Assembly (NCBI GenBank): GCA_030765065.1
Contig: CM060988.1
Location: forward strand, 174,633,065-174,697,064
Direction: 5' to 3'
Length of the DNA stretch: 64,000 bases
DNA from: Deroplatys truncata
Lineage: Eukaryota; Arthropoda; Insecta; Mantodea; Mantidae
Part shown: positions 35,275-47,378 of the stretch, one piece after another
How positions within the stretch are numbered: position 1 is the first letter of the stretch
Layout of the letters: each line of letters starts with the position of its first letter
Notes under the pieces: generated by a model
Seen by the model: only the letters and a program-made list of their open reading frames with translations
Told to the model about the DNA's origin: nothing
Database searches by the model: none
Translations under genes and position numbers: made by a program

Positions 35275-35986
35275 AAAAAAAATCTGATGTGTTACACTCA
35301 CATGACTTTCTCTACTCTTGTACAATCTATTTTTACAAACGCCTATTCTCCATATGCTTCATGTTAATCGAGATATCGAGATGTCAATCTTATTGGTAAT
35401 TTTCTTGTAGATGCAAGGGGAATATGGTAGCTTTTAAGCGATAGTCAAATATTTTAACGCTGGTTACTATGTGGCGCATTCCAATCTCTTTGCATGTACA
35501 GGACATAAAAAAATGAATAACGAATTTGAGAAAAAGTATAAGTATTGGACAATTTAAGGAAATAACAAGCAATATCTCGAAAACGGTTCACTCAACAAAA
35601 GAAATGTATATGATATAAGTTGTGTATTTTAACGCGATCTACATTTTTTGTGTAGTAACATTTTGTCTATCTCTTCTGGTTTACCAGTTATGCAAAAGTC
35701 GCTGACAATGAAGAATACTTTTGGAGACATTCCCAGAAAATTCGAGATATACATTTCATTTCTCATGACATTATCTTAAATATATGATATTTTCATCAAA
35801 ATCGTTAGAGCCATTTTTGAGAAAATTAAAATTTTCGAAAAATGTTCCATGTAAAGGGTAGTCTGGCGTGGGGGGATTTTCTTGAAAACCTTCGCGTCAC
35901 ATCTCTGGAAGATACTGAACCTAAATACCAAGTTTGGTGTTTTTCCAACTGTTCGTTTTTGAGTTATGCTGTTCACAGACACACAG

Positions 35987-36020
<34 letters not shown>

Positions 36021-36159
36021 ACACACGGACATGTTTCCAAAAATGCTTTTTTTGGATTCAGGAGGTCTCAAAACATGTATTTCCGGTGAAATCTCGGTAT
36101 CGAATTTTTGGGTGGAATGCAATACTTCCCCTACTTACTATACGTAGTAGAGAAAGTAA
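35275..36159 (+). repeat. Family A, full-length
   Basis: AAATCTGATGTGTTACAC to GTAGTAGAGAAAGTAA, with a long (AC)n at 35978-36028. Intron of gene 1. Confidence 0.9.
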
Positions 36160-36412
36160 TAAGCTTTAGTAAAAATAGATTCTCATAGTAAACATTAGAG
36201 GGTAGGGAAAGTTATGTGAATGTATTGCATCAAATGTTATGAAAACTATTTTCCTGGAAGTTAGGTACATAGAGCCATAAGAATTAGTGCCATATAAATT
36301 ATGATTTGCTTCGTCGTTCCTGATTTTATTCACAGTAGTGAACTAAAACGTTTCAATCCATTTTTATAATCTTTTTTATTTCTTTTCTGAAACTAGACTT
36401 CAAGAATACTAA

Positions 36413-36905
36413 TTAACCGAGCGGAATGTCGCAGGCGGCAACGTCTGTTTCCCATTCGGGAGGTCCCGGGTTCGATCGCCGGTGACTGCCCACTGTGACC
36501 GATGTGTTTTTTCGGGGTTTTCCGGGTCGTCAGGCGAATACTGAAGTGCGTTTTTACAGCTCCCAAGTTTCCTATCCCTCCATTTCGTTCCATTCATCAT
36601 TTCCGGCAGTGGTATTTCGGTACAGCGTGATAGAGGAAAAGGATGCTCTCGGCTTTCGGCTGGTTGTCGGAGTAAACGTACCGCCCTTTCAGAGCAAGGT
36701 GTTAGAATATCTGTGAGGGGCTGGGATCCCGGGTTTGCCGCCGACTTCCGGGGAGCTTCAATCTAGAAACAGTAGGGACCTTGTCATTGCTGTGCCGTCG
36801 CAGCTGGTTCCAACCGCCCGATGTCTCCTCTCACCCCCTCCACCCACCCACGGGCGCTCCCTTGTGGAGGCATAGGTGTAATATCCCCACTGGAACAGTT
36901 GAGTC
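36413..36905 (+). repeat. tRNA-derived SINE, family S
   Basis: The tRNA-like head has ACCGAGCGGAATGTCGCAGG and a B-box-like GGTTCGATCGC (36470-36480). The GC-rich body has the family motif ttttttcggggttttccggg. It is one of the clearest S heads. Intron of gene 1. Confidence 0.7.
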
Positions 36906-36914
36906 CCTTAGATG

Positions 36915-38568
36915 ATCAAGAAAACAAATTCTGGTATATTACATTCACATGACTTTCTCTATCCTCTATCGTTTATTGGTGGGTATACAATTTATTCTTA
37001 CGAAAGTTTATTTTTGTGTGTACTACGTTTTAATCCAAATAAATATTTGCAGAAATATCTATATTACACATTTCGTTATAGAACAGCGATAGTCAAATGT
37101 TTAAGAACTGGATTGTATAAGGTGGCCTTAAAATGCTATATTGTGAGAAACAAGTGAAAAGCGACGGAGGTTGAAGAGATTGACAAATGATTGATGCCAC
37201 ATGAAAAGTTATTTGAAATTAATTGTGTGTTTTAAAAATATCTATATGTTTGTACAGTACATTTTCGTGTATCTCAACATTTACCAATTATACAAGCTTT
37301 TACAAAATTCTTCTGAATGAAAAGGACATCACAGGCTATTCCCGGAAAATTCAAGATATACGTTTTATTTTTCATGTAAATATCTTTAATATATGGTGTT
37401 TAATCAAAATCTTTAGAGCCATTTTTTAAAAATCTGATGTGTTACACTCACATGACTTTCTCTACTCTTGTACAAACTATTTTTACAAACGCTTATTCTC
37501 CATCTGCTTCATGTTAATCGAGATATCTAGATGTTAATCTTATTGCTAATTTTCTTGTAGATGCAAGGGGAATATGCTAGGTTTTAAGCGCTAGTCAAAT
37601 ATTTTAACGCTGGTTGCTATGTGGCGCATTCCATTCTCTTTCTATTACCAGGACAAAAGAAATTAATAACGAATTTGAGAAAAAGTATAAGTATTGGAAA
37701 ATTTAAGGGAAGAACAAGCAATATCTCGAAAATGGTTTACTCAACAAAAACAATGTATACGACATATATTGTGTATTTTAACGCGATCTACATTTTTTGT
37801 GTAGTAAAATGTTGTCTATCTCTTACGGTTTACCAGTTATGCAAAAGTCGTTCACAATGAAGAATACTTTTGGAGACATTCCCAGAAAATTCAAGATATA
37901 CATTTTATTTGTCATGAAAATATCTTAAACATATGATATTTTAATCAAAGTCGTTAGAGCCATTTTTGAGAAAACTAAAGTTTTCGAAAAATGTTCCATG
38001 TAAAGGGTAATCTGGGGTGGGGGGATTTTCTTGAAAACCTTCGTGTCGCATCTCTGGAAGATACTGAACCTAAATACGAAGTTTGGTGTTTATCCGACTG
38101 TTCGTTTCTGAGTTATGCTGTTCACAGACACACACACATGTTTCCAAAAATTCTTTTTTTTGGGATTCTGGGGTCTCAAAACATGTATATCCGGTGAAAT
38201 CTCGGTATCGAATTTTTGGGTGGAATGCAATACTTCCCCTACTTACTATACGTAGTAGAGAAAGTAAAAATAAAAAACATTGAAAAATGCTCTATAGAAA
38301 GGGTAGCTTTGAAAGGGGGGTTTTCTTGAAAACCTTCATGTCGCATCTTTGGAAGGTAGTGAACCTAATCACTAAGTTTGGTATTTGTCCGACTTTTCGT
38401 TTTTTTTAAGTTATGCTGTTTACTGTACTAAAACACACACATACAGACGCGGAAATTTTTCTAAGAATGCCTCAAAACATGTATTTGCAATGGATTCTCT
38501 GTATCTAATTTTTGGGTGGAATGCAATACCTTCTCTAGCTACTGTGTACGTGATAGAGAAAGCAAAAT
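36915..38568 (+). repeat. Family A2 copy split by family A
   Basis: The 5' part (about 36915-37427) starts near TCTGGTATATTACATTCACA. A family A copy intervenes. The 3' part (38271-38568) ends GATAGAGAAAGCAAAA, just 102 bases before exon 2 of gene 1. Confidence 0.7.
37428..38270 (+). repeat. Family A nested in A2
   Basis: Full-length, AAAAATCTGATGTGTTACAC to GTAGTAGAGAAAGTAAAAA, with a very short microsatellite (cagacacacacac). Its host A2 copy is contiguous across it. Confidence 0.9.
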
Positions 38569-38670
38569 GTGCAGATTAATTAGTTAAAATTTCTAGAAAT
38601 TAAGATCTTTAGTACTGAGACACGTAACACAACTCAGGAAGGCGAACACTTAACCTAGAAAATTGTGCAG

Positions 38671-38949
38671 GTGTTGCTGTTGGTGTGCGCCGTGATGGTG
38701 GCCGATGCAGAGGACAAGAAGCCTGAGAAACGAGGCGTACTAGGGCTCGGCTATGGCAGTTTCGGACACCAGGAACACGTGCAGGCCGTCACCATCACCA
38801 AGGAGGTTAAGGTACCCGTCCCATACCCCGTCGCAGTCCCTGTTCCCCAGCCAGTCATCGTCGAGAAGAAGGTTCCTGTGTTCATCAAGAGCCACTATGA
38901 AGGCGGCGGTGCATCCAGTTACAGCTTTGGTGGTCATCATTTTCACTAG
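38671..38949 (+). CDS. Gene 1, exon 2: small secreted VPV-repeat cuticle-type protein (Vajk-like)
   Basis: Exon 2 begins after the acceptor AG at 38669-38670; there is no ATG start here, and the first two in-frame codons upstream (GTG CAG) belong to the intron. With exon 1 the protein is 96 aa. Residues 1-17 form a signal peptide with likely cleavage after ADA. Residues 18-25 are charged and end in KR (PEKRG), a possible processing site. GVLGLGYGSFG follows, then a valine/proline block at residues 50-74 (VKVPVPYPVAVPVPQPV, VEKKVPV), and a Gly/Ser/Tyr/His tail ending HHFH. This composition is typical of low-complexity insect cuticle proteins and the Vajk type; no chitin-binding RR domain is visible. 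Likely secreted by epidermis into cuticle. TAG stop at 38947-38949. Codons are GC3-rich compared with the AT-rich flanks. Confidence 0.85.
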   Translation: MLLLVCAVMVADAEDKKPEKRGVLGLGYGSFGHQEHVQAVTITKEVKVPVPYPVAVPVPQPVIVEKKVPVFIKSHYEGGGASSYSFGGHHFH

Positions 38950-39019
38950 ATCGTGGATATGCTCGACTAAGTATTAAACTACGTTCTGAGTGGAGAGTGA
39001 AACGAAAACTGTGAACTGA

Positions 39020-39025
39020 AATAAA
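39020..39025 (+). terminator. Polyadenylation signal, gene 1
   Basis: AATAAA 71 bases after the stop codon, giving a short 3' UTR. Confidence 0.6.
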
Positions 39026-39327
39026 AAATAGAGGTTCATTTGAGTTTCAATTGTAAGGAGATTTGTGTACACAGAGTTAAAATTTATATAAATAATATAC
39101 GAACTGAAATTTGAAATTTACCCCTAAAATATAGTTAAGACATTATTCGAGAACGTCATTCATATGAGACAGTATTTCTGATAGCCAAATTGGAAAGCCT
39201 GCTCCCAAAACGGCGTATACCAAGCTAATGTAAGCTTTTCTTTCATATTTAACTAATACTAAAGTCAACACTCGGCGAGTTCCATTCGAGAGAAAGCTAC
39301 TTCCGAGGTAAAATGAAACTACTATGG
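39026..39327. other. Gene 1 downstream region
   Basis: AT-rich with no recognised feature; the transcript probably ends just inside it. Confidence 0.4.
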
Positions 39328-39513
39328 TTCTTAGCGTCCCATTCTATATTGGGTGCAAAAGACCGGTAATTTTTCTCATTGGCTGTACTTCCTTCCGAAG
39401 GAAGCCATGCTAAGGATTTGTACGCCCGAAAAAATCCATCGCCCTCTTCCGGATTTGAACCCGCGACCTCGGGAACTAGAGGCTAGCATGGTAACTACTA
39501 TATTACGGAGGAC
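39328..39513 (-). repeat. SINE family C
   Basis: The complement of the tRNA head (gaacccgcgacctcgggaactagaggctagcatggtaac) lies at about 39456-39496. The body cttagcgtcccattctatattggg matches copies at 11100 and 61240. Confidence 0.72.
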
Positions 39514-39994
39514 GACACTTCCGGGGTATTTTACTCCTTTCAGATACTCCCGGATAATTACTAATGAGTAAATGTCGAAGAGCACTGTCATCCAGTATTG
39601 TAAACAGACCGGGAAATACCGTGTACTACACTACATTCCGGGGCCAATGAAAACTCCGAGTAACGGGCCTTTAGCCCTTTATTCTATCCTAAGGGCCTGT
39701 AAGCACTTCAGCTTACTACATCCTAGCTGGTGAAGTTGTTTCTTGCTCATAATTTATGTGACCACGGCGGGCGTGGAGACGTCACGTTGATCTGCTCCTG
39801 CCACCTCAATTTCGTCAGCCTAAATATCCTACTTTATGAGGCGTCAGCGTTCTGTTAATATAGATTCACCACGTACTCCAACTTTAACACTTTCCCGAGT
39901 TTTGCCTGACTGCAATATGCTACTACGGAAGTAAATAGAGCAAAATATAGGCTAGATGTTACTCTCACGACCTGGATGGAGTAACTTACCTGTT
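39514..39994. other. Unassigned stretch
   Basis: No gene or family seen. The motif acttccgg recurs here and near 40411, hinting at an old element, but I could not define ends. Confidence 0.35.
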
Positions 39995-40345
39995 GATTGA
40001 ACTACCAAACGAGGTATCTCTGCGGTATAGTGCGAGGCTCGCATTCGGTAGGTCCTGGGTTCAGTTGCTGGGGTCGATTCCCATCGACCGCCCACCCTGA
40101 CATTGGTATTTTCAGGGTTTACCCTGGTCGGAGGGGAATTCTGGGGTTGTTTCTCTTCTACCACGATTTCCTTTTCCTTCTATTTCCCTTTTATTTCTTT
40201 TCCTTCTCATGTTTCGTGACGTGTGACGGTGCCGGACAGACGATAGGGATGCTTGCTCCAGGGAAAGAGTATTCCCGTCGTTCTTCGCCCTCTCTGGTCA
40301 GCTACAGTAGTAGGACGGACTTTCGAGCCAGGAACTATTAGGGGC
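39995..40345 (+). repeat. SINE family S
   Basis: The head contains tctctgcggtatagtgcgaggctcgcattcgg and the B-box-like GGGTTCAGTTGC. The body has ttttcagggtttaccctgg and gacggtgccggacagacg as in other S copies. Confidence 0.65.
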
Positions 40346-40889
40346 TTTCTCGCATCTCTGTGTCCTATATGCCTTATACCCAATAAATTCTAGTTGAGGT
40401 CTCTAACGTTACTTCCGGAATTAATTGTTTCCATAGTAACCCACTTTCGTAGTACGGAATTCTTAAGTAAACGTTACTTCCCAAGTAATTTACTCCAGCA
40501 TGGAGCACGCCACCCTCAAAGTAGCAAAACCGCCTAAAATATCTTGGCTATGTCAGAGGACGTTAGATCTTTACGCTGTTACATTTTGGTGGGTGCTGGG
40601 CCACTCCGGCATAAAGGGGAATGAACTTTCAAATAAATGCTAAAAACCCTGACATTATGCATTCACACATGATTTTTAAAGCACAAATGGCTCAAAATAT
40701 TACCTATTTTCTTCCAAATGTTTAAAGATATGTGTAAAGAAAAACAAATGTGACTTTTACGTAGAGATAAATAGTAGTGTCTCAACGCTAAATAAAGGGA
40801 TGTGTTAGTTAAGAATGAAAACAATACAACCCAGCTGTGGGCAAGTTGGAATTTAGATACGTAAGGGAATATTACTTCCTTTAAGAGTT
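40346..40889. other. Unassigned stretch
   Basis: About 540 bases with no supported feature. Confidence 0.35.
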
Positions 40890-42390
40890 ACATAATATAT
40901 ATTGTATTCTATTCCACCCAAGAATTAGGTATCCAGATTTGTTTGGAAATACATGTTTTGAGGTCCCCTCTACAGAAAACATCGCTTTTAGACAAAGACC
41001 TATGTGTGACTATGAACAACATAACTCAGAACACCAATGTGATATTTAAGTTCAATCTTCCAAGGACGTGACACGAAGACTTTCAAGAAAATTCCCCATC
41101 ACACATTTCCATTTACTTGAGAAATTCTCATTATTTTTCATTTTCTCAAAAATGGCTGTAACCAATTTGATTAAAGCGACATATAAATACCTTTAATATA
41201 TGGGATTTTAATCAAAATCCTGAGAGCCTTTTTTTAGAAAATCAAAAATATCGAAAAATGTTCCATGTAAAGAGTAGTTTGGGGTACCAAATTTGGTATT
41301 CATCCAGGTTTTGTTTCCGAGTTATGCTGTTCAGAGACGCACACACATAGACACACGCACCTTTTTCTATAAAGTTTTTTTTTTGATTCAAGGTGCCTCA
41401 AAACTTGTATTTCACTTGAAATCACGGTATCAAATTTATGGGTGGAATGCAATATATTCTCTACCTACTAGGTACGTGGTAGAGAGTGTAAAAATAATTA
41501 TAATTCTGTTTTGTGACATTCACATGACTTCCCCTACCCACTATCGTTTATTTTTATACAGCTGCTACAAACTCTTCTTACGAAAGATTATTTTACTATC
41601 TATTACGTGTTAGTCAAGACAAACCTTTAGAGAAATAGTTTCATTACACTTTTCATTGTAGCTACAAGGGGGATAAAGGTTTGGATTGGATTGTGAAACT
41701 GAGGGGATGCGGCACCGATCCAGGAATGAGGCTATTGTACCAATGCCGCACGAGGTGGCGCCCCGGGACGGAGGGATGAGGTGAAGGGAGACACCGGGTG
41801 GCCGGATCCAGAAGAGGGTACGGGAATGGCAGGGTCCCTACAATTTCCAGATTGAGATGTCGCGGCGGACCGATCCCCCAGAGGACGGTCCTTATACCCC
41901 GGCAAGCATCCGAAGACCGAGAGAAGGAAAAAGTTCACGGAGAGCATTCTTTTTCCCTGCCACGCTGCACCGAAACACCATCGCCGACACTTCCAACCCT
42001 AAAATACATCAAACCGGGGGATTAATGAGATGATTAATAGGGCAGAAGATAATCAGTTGTCGTTATATAATGGCCTTGACTCTCCAGAAATATTGCCACA
42101 AACAATTGAATTACAACAGCACTTTAAATAATGAAAAAGTATTGAAAAATTCAAGTCAATAATAATGAATATTCTGAAAATGGCTAATGCGACAACAATA
42201 TGTTATCTGAAATAAATTATGCATTTTAAAGATAACTACTTTTTAGTGTAGTAAGTTTTTGCGTATATATTATGGTTCACGAAAATTATACAAAATGTCT
42301 TCAGAATGAAGAGGACCTTACAGGTTATTCCCAATGGAATACAACACCTCCTCCTACATACTACACGTAAGGGGCACAGAAAGTAAAACC
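40890..42390 (+). repeat. Family A2 fragments with an inserted SINE
   Basis: A reverse piece (about 40890-41170) joins a forward 3' piece (41171-41495, ending GGTAGAGAGTGTAAAAA). A forward A2 copy follows (41500-42390), broken at 41695-42030 by a reverse SINE S. It ends acacgtaaggggcacagaaagtaaa. Confidence 0.55.
41695..42030 (-). repeat. SINE family S, reverse, within A2
   Basis: The segment gggacggagggatgaggtgaaggg...tggccggatccagaagagg...caatttccagattgag matches the S tail at 26470-26560 read in the same direction. The tRNA head is missing. Confidence 0.6.
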
Positions 42391-42394
42391 CCGG

Positions 42395-42945
42395 CACAGA
42401 GAGTTGAAACCCACGAGTCACAAATGTCACAATCTCGGCATTTTGCTCGGTAAAATGGACTTACGTAGAAAGAGTTCAAAAATCGGGGCAGAGCACCGCA
42501 AAATTGTTTCTAACGTGACCAGCGTGACAGTAAGACCTGCTGTATCCAGGGAGGAGGGCGCCATCCGAGTAGCCCACCCTCGAAGGCTTTTCCAGTAGGC
42601 AGGCACTTGAAAATTTAAGCTGGCCCCCGCATTGATGTGGGTGGAAGTGCGTGGTTTATGCGTGTCAATCTCTAAAGGGGAAGACTACCAAACAACCTCG
42701 GTGGGGCCAACAGCCCACTAGCGGACCACCTACGGGCTCTCAGAAACCGGAGACAGCCCAGACGTACCCAATCTCCCATGGGTATTCCGGAACCACTGCC
42801 CCCGAGTCCATCCCAATCCAAACAACATCCTTACTGGGAAGCCTCGGATGTTTGGCCCAGCGCACTTGGAGTAACGTCAGAAGTACCACGAGTGCTCAGG
42901 ATCCGCACCACGGCAGCTGAAGGAGTCAGAAACCCCCCTTTACGG
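42395..42945. other. GC-rich unassigned segment
   Basis: Much GC-richer than the surroundings, with several overlapping frames on both strands but no recognisable domain. A fragment of a retroelement is possible; I cannot name it. Confidence 0.35.
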
Positions 42946-43225
42946 GGCACCCCTAGGGGGGAGCGATGTCCAGATTCAGCGACGATGTGCGTAAACATAA
43001 AGGGGGTCCCTAACGATTCAAACGCATCCGGACACCGGCCAGCCTTGCTCACAAGCCCCAGGCCCCCTGGGGCCACAAGGATGCCGTCGCCTGGTCCTAC
43101 AACCCTGAAAATGGTGACAGGAAGCGATAGTGACAGAAAATGGTGGGCATAAGCGGAAACATCCCAGCATTCACCATCTCTCTCTATAAAAGCAAAAAAT
43201 GGAGTTATGTGCTTGAATACCGAGT
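42946..43225 (-). repeat. SINE family S tail, reverse
   Basis: ggcacccctaggggggagcgatg through gtcctacaaccctgaaaatggtgacaggaag is collinear with 26450-26775. It lies head-to-head with the forward copy that follows. Confidence 0.6.
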
Positions 43226-43227
43226 GA

Positions 43228-43690
43228 GATGGCTCCGTGGTAGCGTGTGAAGCTCGCATTCGGGAGGTCACACATTCGATTTCTGGTGGCCGCCCTCTCT
43301 GAACATGGGTATTTCGTGGTTTTCCCTTGTTGACAGCGAATGCCAGAGTGGTGCATTCTACCGCGGATTTCCTCTCATTTGATTTCCCTTTCATGTTTCA
43401 AGGGCTGTGGTTCTGTCGGTGTCGGGCAGATGGCGCAGAAGCTTGCGATTTAGAACTTCTTCTCGGCCCTGCTAGAGGGACATCTCTGAACGACACTCCC
43501 ATGGCCGGGTGCTCAAGCCTGAAACTGTTAGGGAACTGTGTGCGCCTTGGTGGATTTGCGCCGACCTTGCTCTGCAGCCCATACGTCTCGTGATTCCCTC
43601 ACCTCAGCCGTTCATCTCGGGGGTTTATGTACAAAAGATCTACTGGGATCGAGCTGCAAGGTGTCCCCTAGTCCTATCCTATGTACTTCA
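43228..43690 (+). repeat. SINE family S
   Basis: A clear head (accgagtgagatggctccgtggtagcgtg, B-box-like CATTCGATTTC at about 43273-43283) and body (tatttcgtggttttcccttg, gtggttctgtcggtgtcgggcaga). Frames of 61-88 aa inside are incidental. Confidence 0.7.
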
Positions 43691-43974
43691 ATAGCCATTA
43701 CTTCAGAGAGAGAAAGCGTGCAAAGAACCAGCCTTTTACAGAGTTATTAATGACGTGTTTACCTTGTGAACCCATTAACAAAACCAAAGACAAGCATGGA
43801 AATAATAACCAAGAGATTGTACACTCAAACCTTGAATTGTATCACATGAACTTTCGCTTCGCTCCACTTCCTTTGTGGACCAATCAACATAGACATTTCG
43901 AAATCAGTTTCTAAAAACATTTTCTTTATTGCTATAAAATATGAGGAAGAAAGAAGTGAACGGATAAATTTCCT

Positions 43975-45837
43975 GAAAAAATATCTGACCTATTGTATTC
44001 ACATTACTTTGTTTATCCACTCGTTTATTTTTATATAGATTCTACAAACGATTCTTTATATTTCATTTTAATCTAGATAAACATTTGCAGAAATAATTTC
44101 ACTGGTTGTAACTACAATACGGTTCAGTGGTTTCAAGCGATAGTCAAATCTTTAAAAAGCGGATAGTTATATGCTACTTGGAAGTTCTATACTATTTGTA
44201 TGACATTGCGAGAAACAAACGAATTGTCTCACAGTACTTAAAAAAAAATTCTGATTTGTTACACTTACATGACTTAATCTACTCTTGTACAAACTATTTT
44301 TACAAACGCTTATTATCCATATGCTTCATGTTAATCGAGATGTTAATCTTATTGATAATGTTCTTGTAGATGCAAGGGGAATTGGTGGGCTTTAAGCGAT
44401 AATGAAATATTTTAAGAGCTGGTTGCTATGTGGCGCATTCCATTCTCTTTGTATTACCAGGACATAACAAAATGAATGACGAATTTGAGAATAAGTATAA
44501 GAATTGGAAAATTTAAGGGAATAACAAGCAATATTTCGAAAATGGTTCACTCAACAAAAAAAATGTATATAACATAAACTGTGTGTTTTAACGCGATCTA
44601 CATTTTTTGTGTAGTAAAATTTTCTCTATCTCTTATGGTTTACCAGTTATGCAAAAGTCGTTCACAAGAAGAATACTTTTGAAGACATTCCCAGAAAATT
44701 CGAGATATACATTTCATTTGTCATGAAAATATCTTAAACATATAATATTTTAACCAAAACCGTTAGAGCCATTTTTGAGAAAATTAAAATTTTCTAAAAA
44801 TGTTCCATGCAAAGGATAATCTGAGTTGGGGGGATTTTCTTGAAACCCTTCGTGTCGCATCTCTGGAAGATACTGAACCTAAATACTAAGTTTGGTGTTT
44901 ATCCGAAAATTTTAATTTTCTCAAAAATGGCTCTAACGCAATTGATTAAAATATCAGATGTTTAAGATATTTTCATGACAAAAGAAATGAATATCTCCAG
45001 TTTTCTGGGAATGTCTCCAAAAGTATTCTTCATTGTGAACGAATTTTGCATAACTGGTAAACCATAAGAGATAGACGAAATTTTACTACACAAAAAATGT
45101 AGATCGCGTTAAAGCACAATTCATGTCATATACATTTTTTTTGTTGAGTGAACCATTTTCGAAATATTGTTTGTTATTCCCTTAAATTTTCCAATACTTA
45201 TTCTTTTTCTCAAATTCGTTATTCATTTTTTTATGTCCTGGACATGCAAAGAGAATGGAATGCGCCACATAGCAACCAGCGCTTAAAATATTTGACTATC
45301 GCTTAAAAGCTACCATATTCCCCTGGCACCTACAAGAAAATTAGCAATAAGATTAACATCTCGATTATCATGAAGTATATGGAGAATAAGCGTTTGTAAA
45401 AATAGTTTGTACAAGAGTAGAGAAAGTCATGTGTGTATGTAACACATCAGAGTTTTTTATTTAAAGGAGCTCAAAACATGCATTTCCAACGAAATCTCCG
45501 TATCGAATTTTCGGGTGGACTGCGATACCTACTCTACCTATACGTACTGGTAGAAAAAGTAAAAATCAGACAATGACAATGTATTGGGAAATTTAAACCA
45601 AGAGCATATAATATTTCATGAATAGTTTATTCCATAAAAATTTATTTGAAATTTTTATTTAGCGAGATCGTTTTTCGTATAGTAACATTTGTCTCCCTCT
45701 TATTTCTACCTATTATATAAAACTGATTCAGAATGGAGAGGACGTTACAGTCTGTTCATAGAAAGTTCAACATATAAATTTTGTAATCATGCTAACAATT
45801 TAAATTTACGGTAGATTAAATTAACACATAAGAGATT
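43975..45837 (+). repeat. Family A2 copy split by a foldback A element
   Basis: The 5' half (about 43975-44245) and 3' pieces (45457-45837, including ggtagaaaaagtaaaaa at 45550) surround the foldback insert. The family order is preserved but diverged. Confidence 0.55.
44246..45456. repeat. Foldback (palindromic) family A derivative
   Basis: The left arm (44246-44905) is the first 660 bases of A in forward orientation, stopping at tttggtgtttatccg. The right arm (44906-45456) is the first 550 bases of A in reverse, ending at taacacatcagagttttt. The microsatellite and 3' terminus are absent. Both outer ends are therefore A 5' termini, giving a giant inverted repeat that could form a long hairpin. 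Confidence 0.85.
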
Positions 45838-46200
45838 TTTTTACTTTCTCTACTACGTATAGTAAGTAGGGGAATTACTGCATTCAACCCAAAAATTTGA
45901 TTCCGAGATTTCAGCGGAAATAGATGTTTGAGGCGCCCTGGATACAAATAAAGCATTTTTGGAAACTGTGTGTCGGTGTGTGTCTGTGAACCCACAACTC
46001 AAAAACGAAAAGTCGGATAAATGCCAAATTTGGTATTTAAGTTTAGTAATTTTCAAGGATGCGACATGAAGTTTTTCAAGAAAATTCCCACTCCAACTAC
46101 CCTTTACATGGGACATTTTTCGAAAATTTGGATTTTTTAAAAAATCTCTAACGGTTTTGATTAAAATGTTATGTATAATAGTTATTTAGAGGACTGATTA
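45838..46200 (-). repeat. Family A, reverse, 3' part only
   Basis: TTTTTTACTTTCTCTACTACG to gattaaaatgttatg, truncated there. The (GT)n slot is short (gtgtgtcggtgtgtgtctg). Confidence 0.8.
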
Positions 46201-46458
46201 TAAAAGTAGAGGTTTAGTAACGAGAGATTCAAGTTAGAACAGACGGAAGCGAGTGTTGTCTACAATGTTTTATCTACGTTCAGAATATTTTATTATATGT
46301 TGTATATTTAGTATATTTAATGAAATTTATTTATTTCGGCAATGATATGTTTAGAGAAAGAGTAATGGCTTTGGAAAAAAGAAGAGACACGATAAATTAA
46401 CGAACTTTGCTGTTATATTCTACAATTTTTAGTCTAGTTTCATATGTGAACTTAAAGT

Positions 46459-47378
46459 AAAAATCTAATGTGTTACACTCACATGACTTTCTCTACTCTT
46501 GTAAAACTATTTATACAAACGCTTATTCTCCATCTGCTTCATGTTAATCGAGATAAACATTTGCAGACTCAGTCTTATTGCTACTTTTCTTGAAGATGTA
46601 AGGGGAATATATATTTACAAGGGCAATATAGAAATATAGTAGCCTTTAAGCATATACATATCTCTTAATAGCTGGTTGCTAGGTGCAGCACCATTCCCTT
46701 TGCCACAGATTAATACTCTTTGCATATCCAAGACAAAAAAATGAATAACGAATTCCCATTTGAGAAAATAAGTATTGAAAAAATTAAGGGAATAACAAGT
46801 AATATCTCGAAAATGGTTCCCTCAACAAAAAAAAGTATATGACATAAATTGTGTATTTTAACGCGATCTACATTTTTTGTGTAGTAAAATTTTGTTTATC
46901 TCTTATGTTTTACGACTTATGCAAAAGTCGTTCATAGTGAAGAATACTTTTGGACACATTCCCAGGAAATTCAAGATATACATTTTATTTGTCATAAAAA
47001 TATCTTAAACATATGATATTTTAATCAAAATCGTTAGAGCCATTTTTGAGAAAATTAAAATTTTTGAAAAATCTTCCATGTAAAGGGTAGTCTGGGGTGG
47101 GGGGATTTTCTTGAAAACCTTCGTGTCGCATCCTTGGAAGATACTGAACCTAAACACCAAGTTTGGTGTTTATCCGACTGTTCGTTTCTGAGTTATGCTG
47201 TTCACAGACAGACACACAGACACACAGACACATAGACACACACGGACATGTTTCCAAAAATGCTTTTTGTGGATTCAGGGGGTCTCAAAACATGTATTTC
47301 CGGTGAAATCTCGGTATCGAATTTTTGGGTGGAATAAATGCTTCCCATACTTACTATACGTAGTAGAAAAAGTAAAAA
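46459..47378 (+). repeat. Family A, full-length
   Basis: AAATCTAATGTGTTACACTC to GTAGTAGAAAAAGTAAAAA. It carries a longer variant of the middle (catatacatatctcttaatagctggttgctaggtgcagcacc), shared with copies at 11750, 29660 and 56600, so it is a subgroup. Confidence 0.87.

Noticed and set aside
36413-36490. Free-standing tRNA gene
   Set aside because: The tRNA-like A and B boxes are followed by the SINE body found at several other places, and no proper cloverleaf forms.
38665-38670. GTG as start codon of gene 1, and GTG at 62419 for gene 2
   Set aside because: Animal nuclear genes do not start at GTG; both positions lie in the intron upstream of a splice acceptor.
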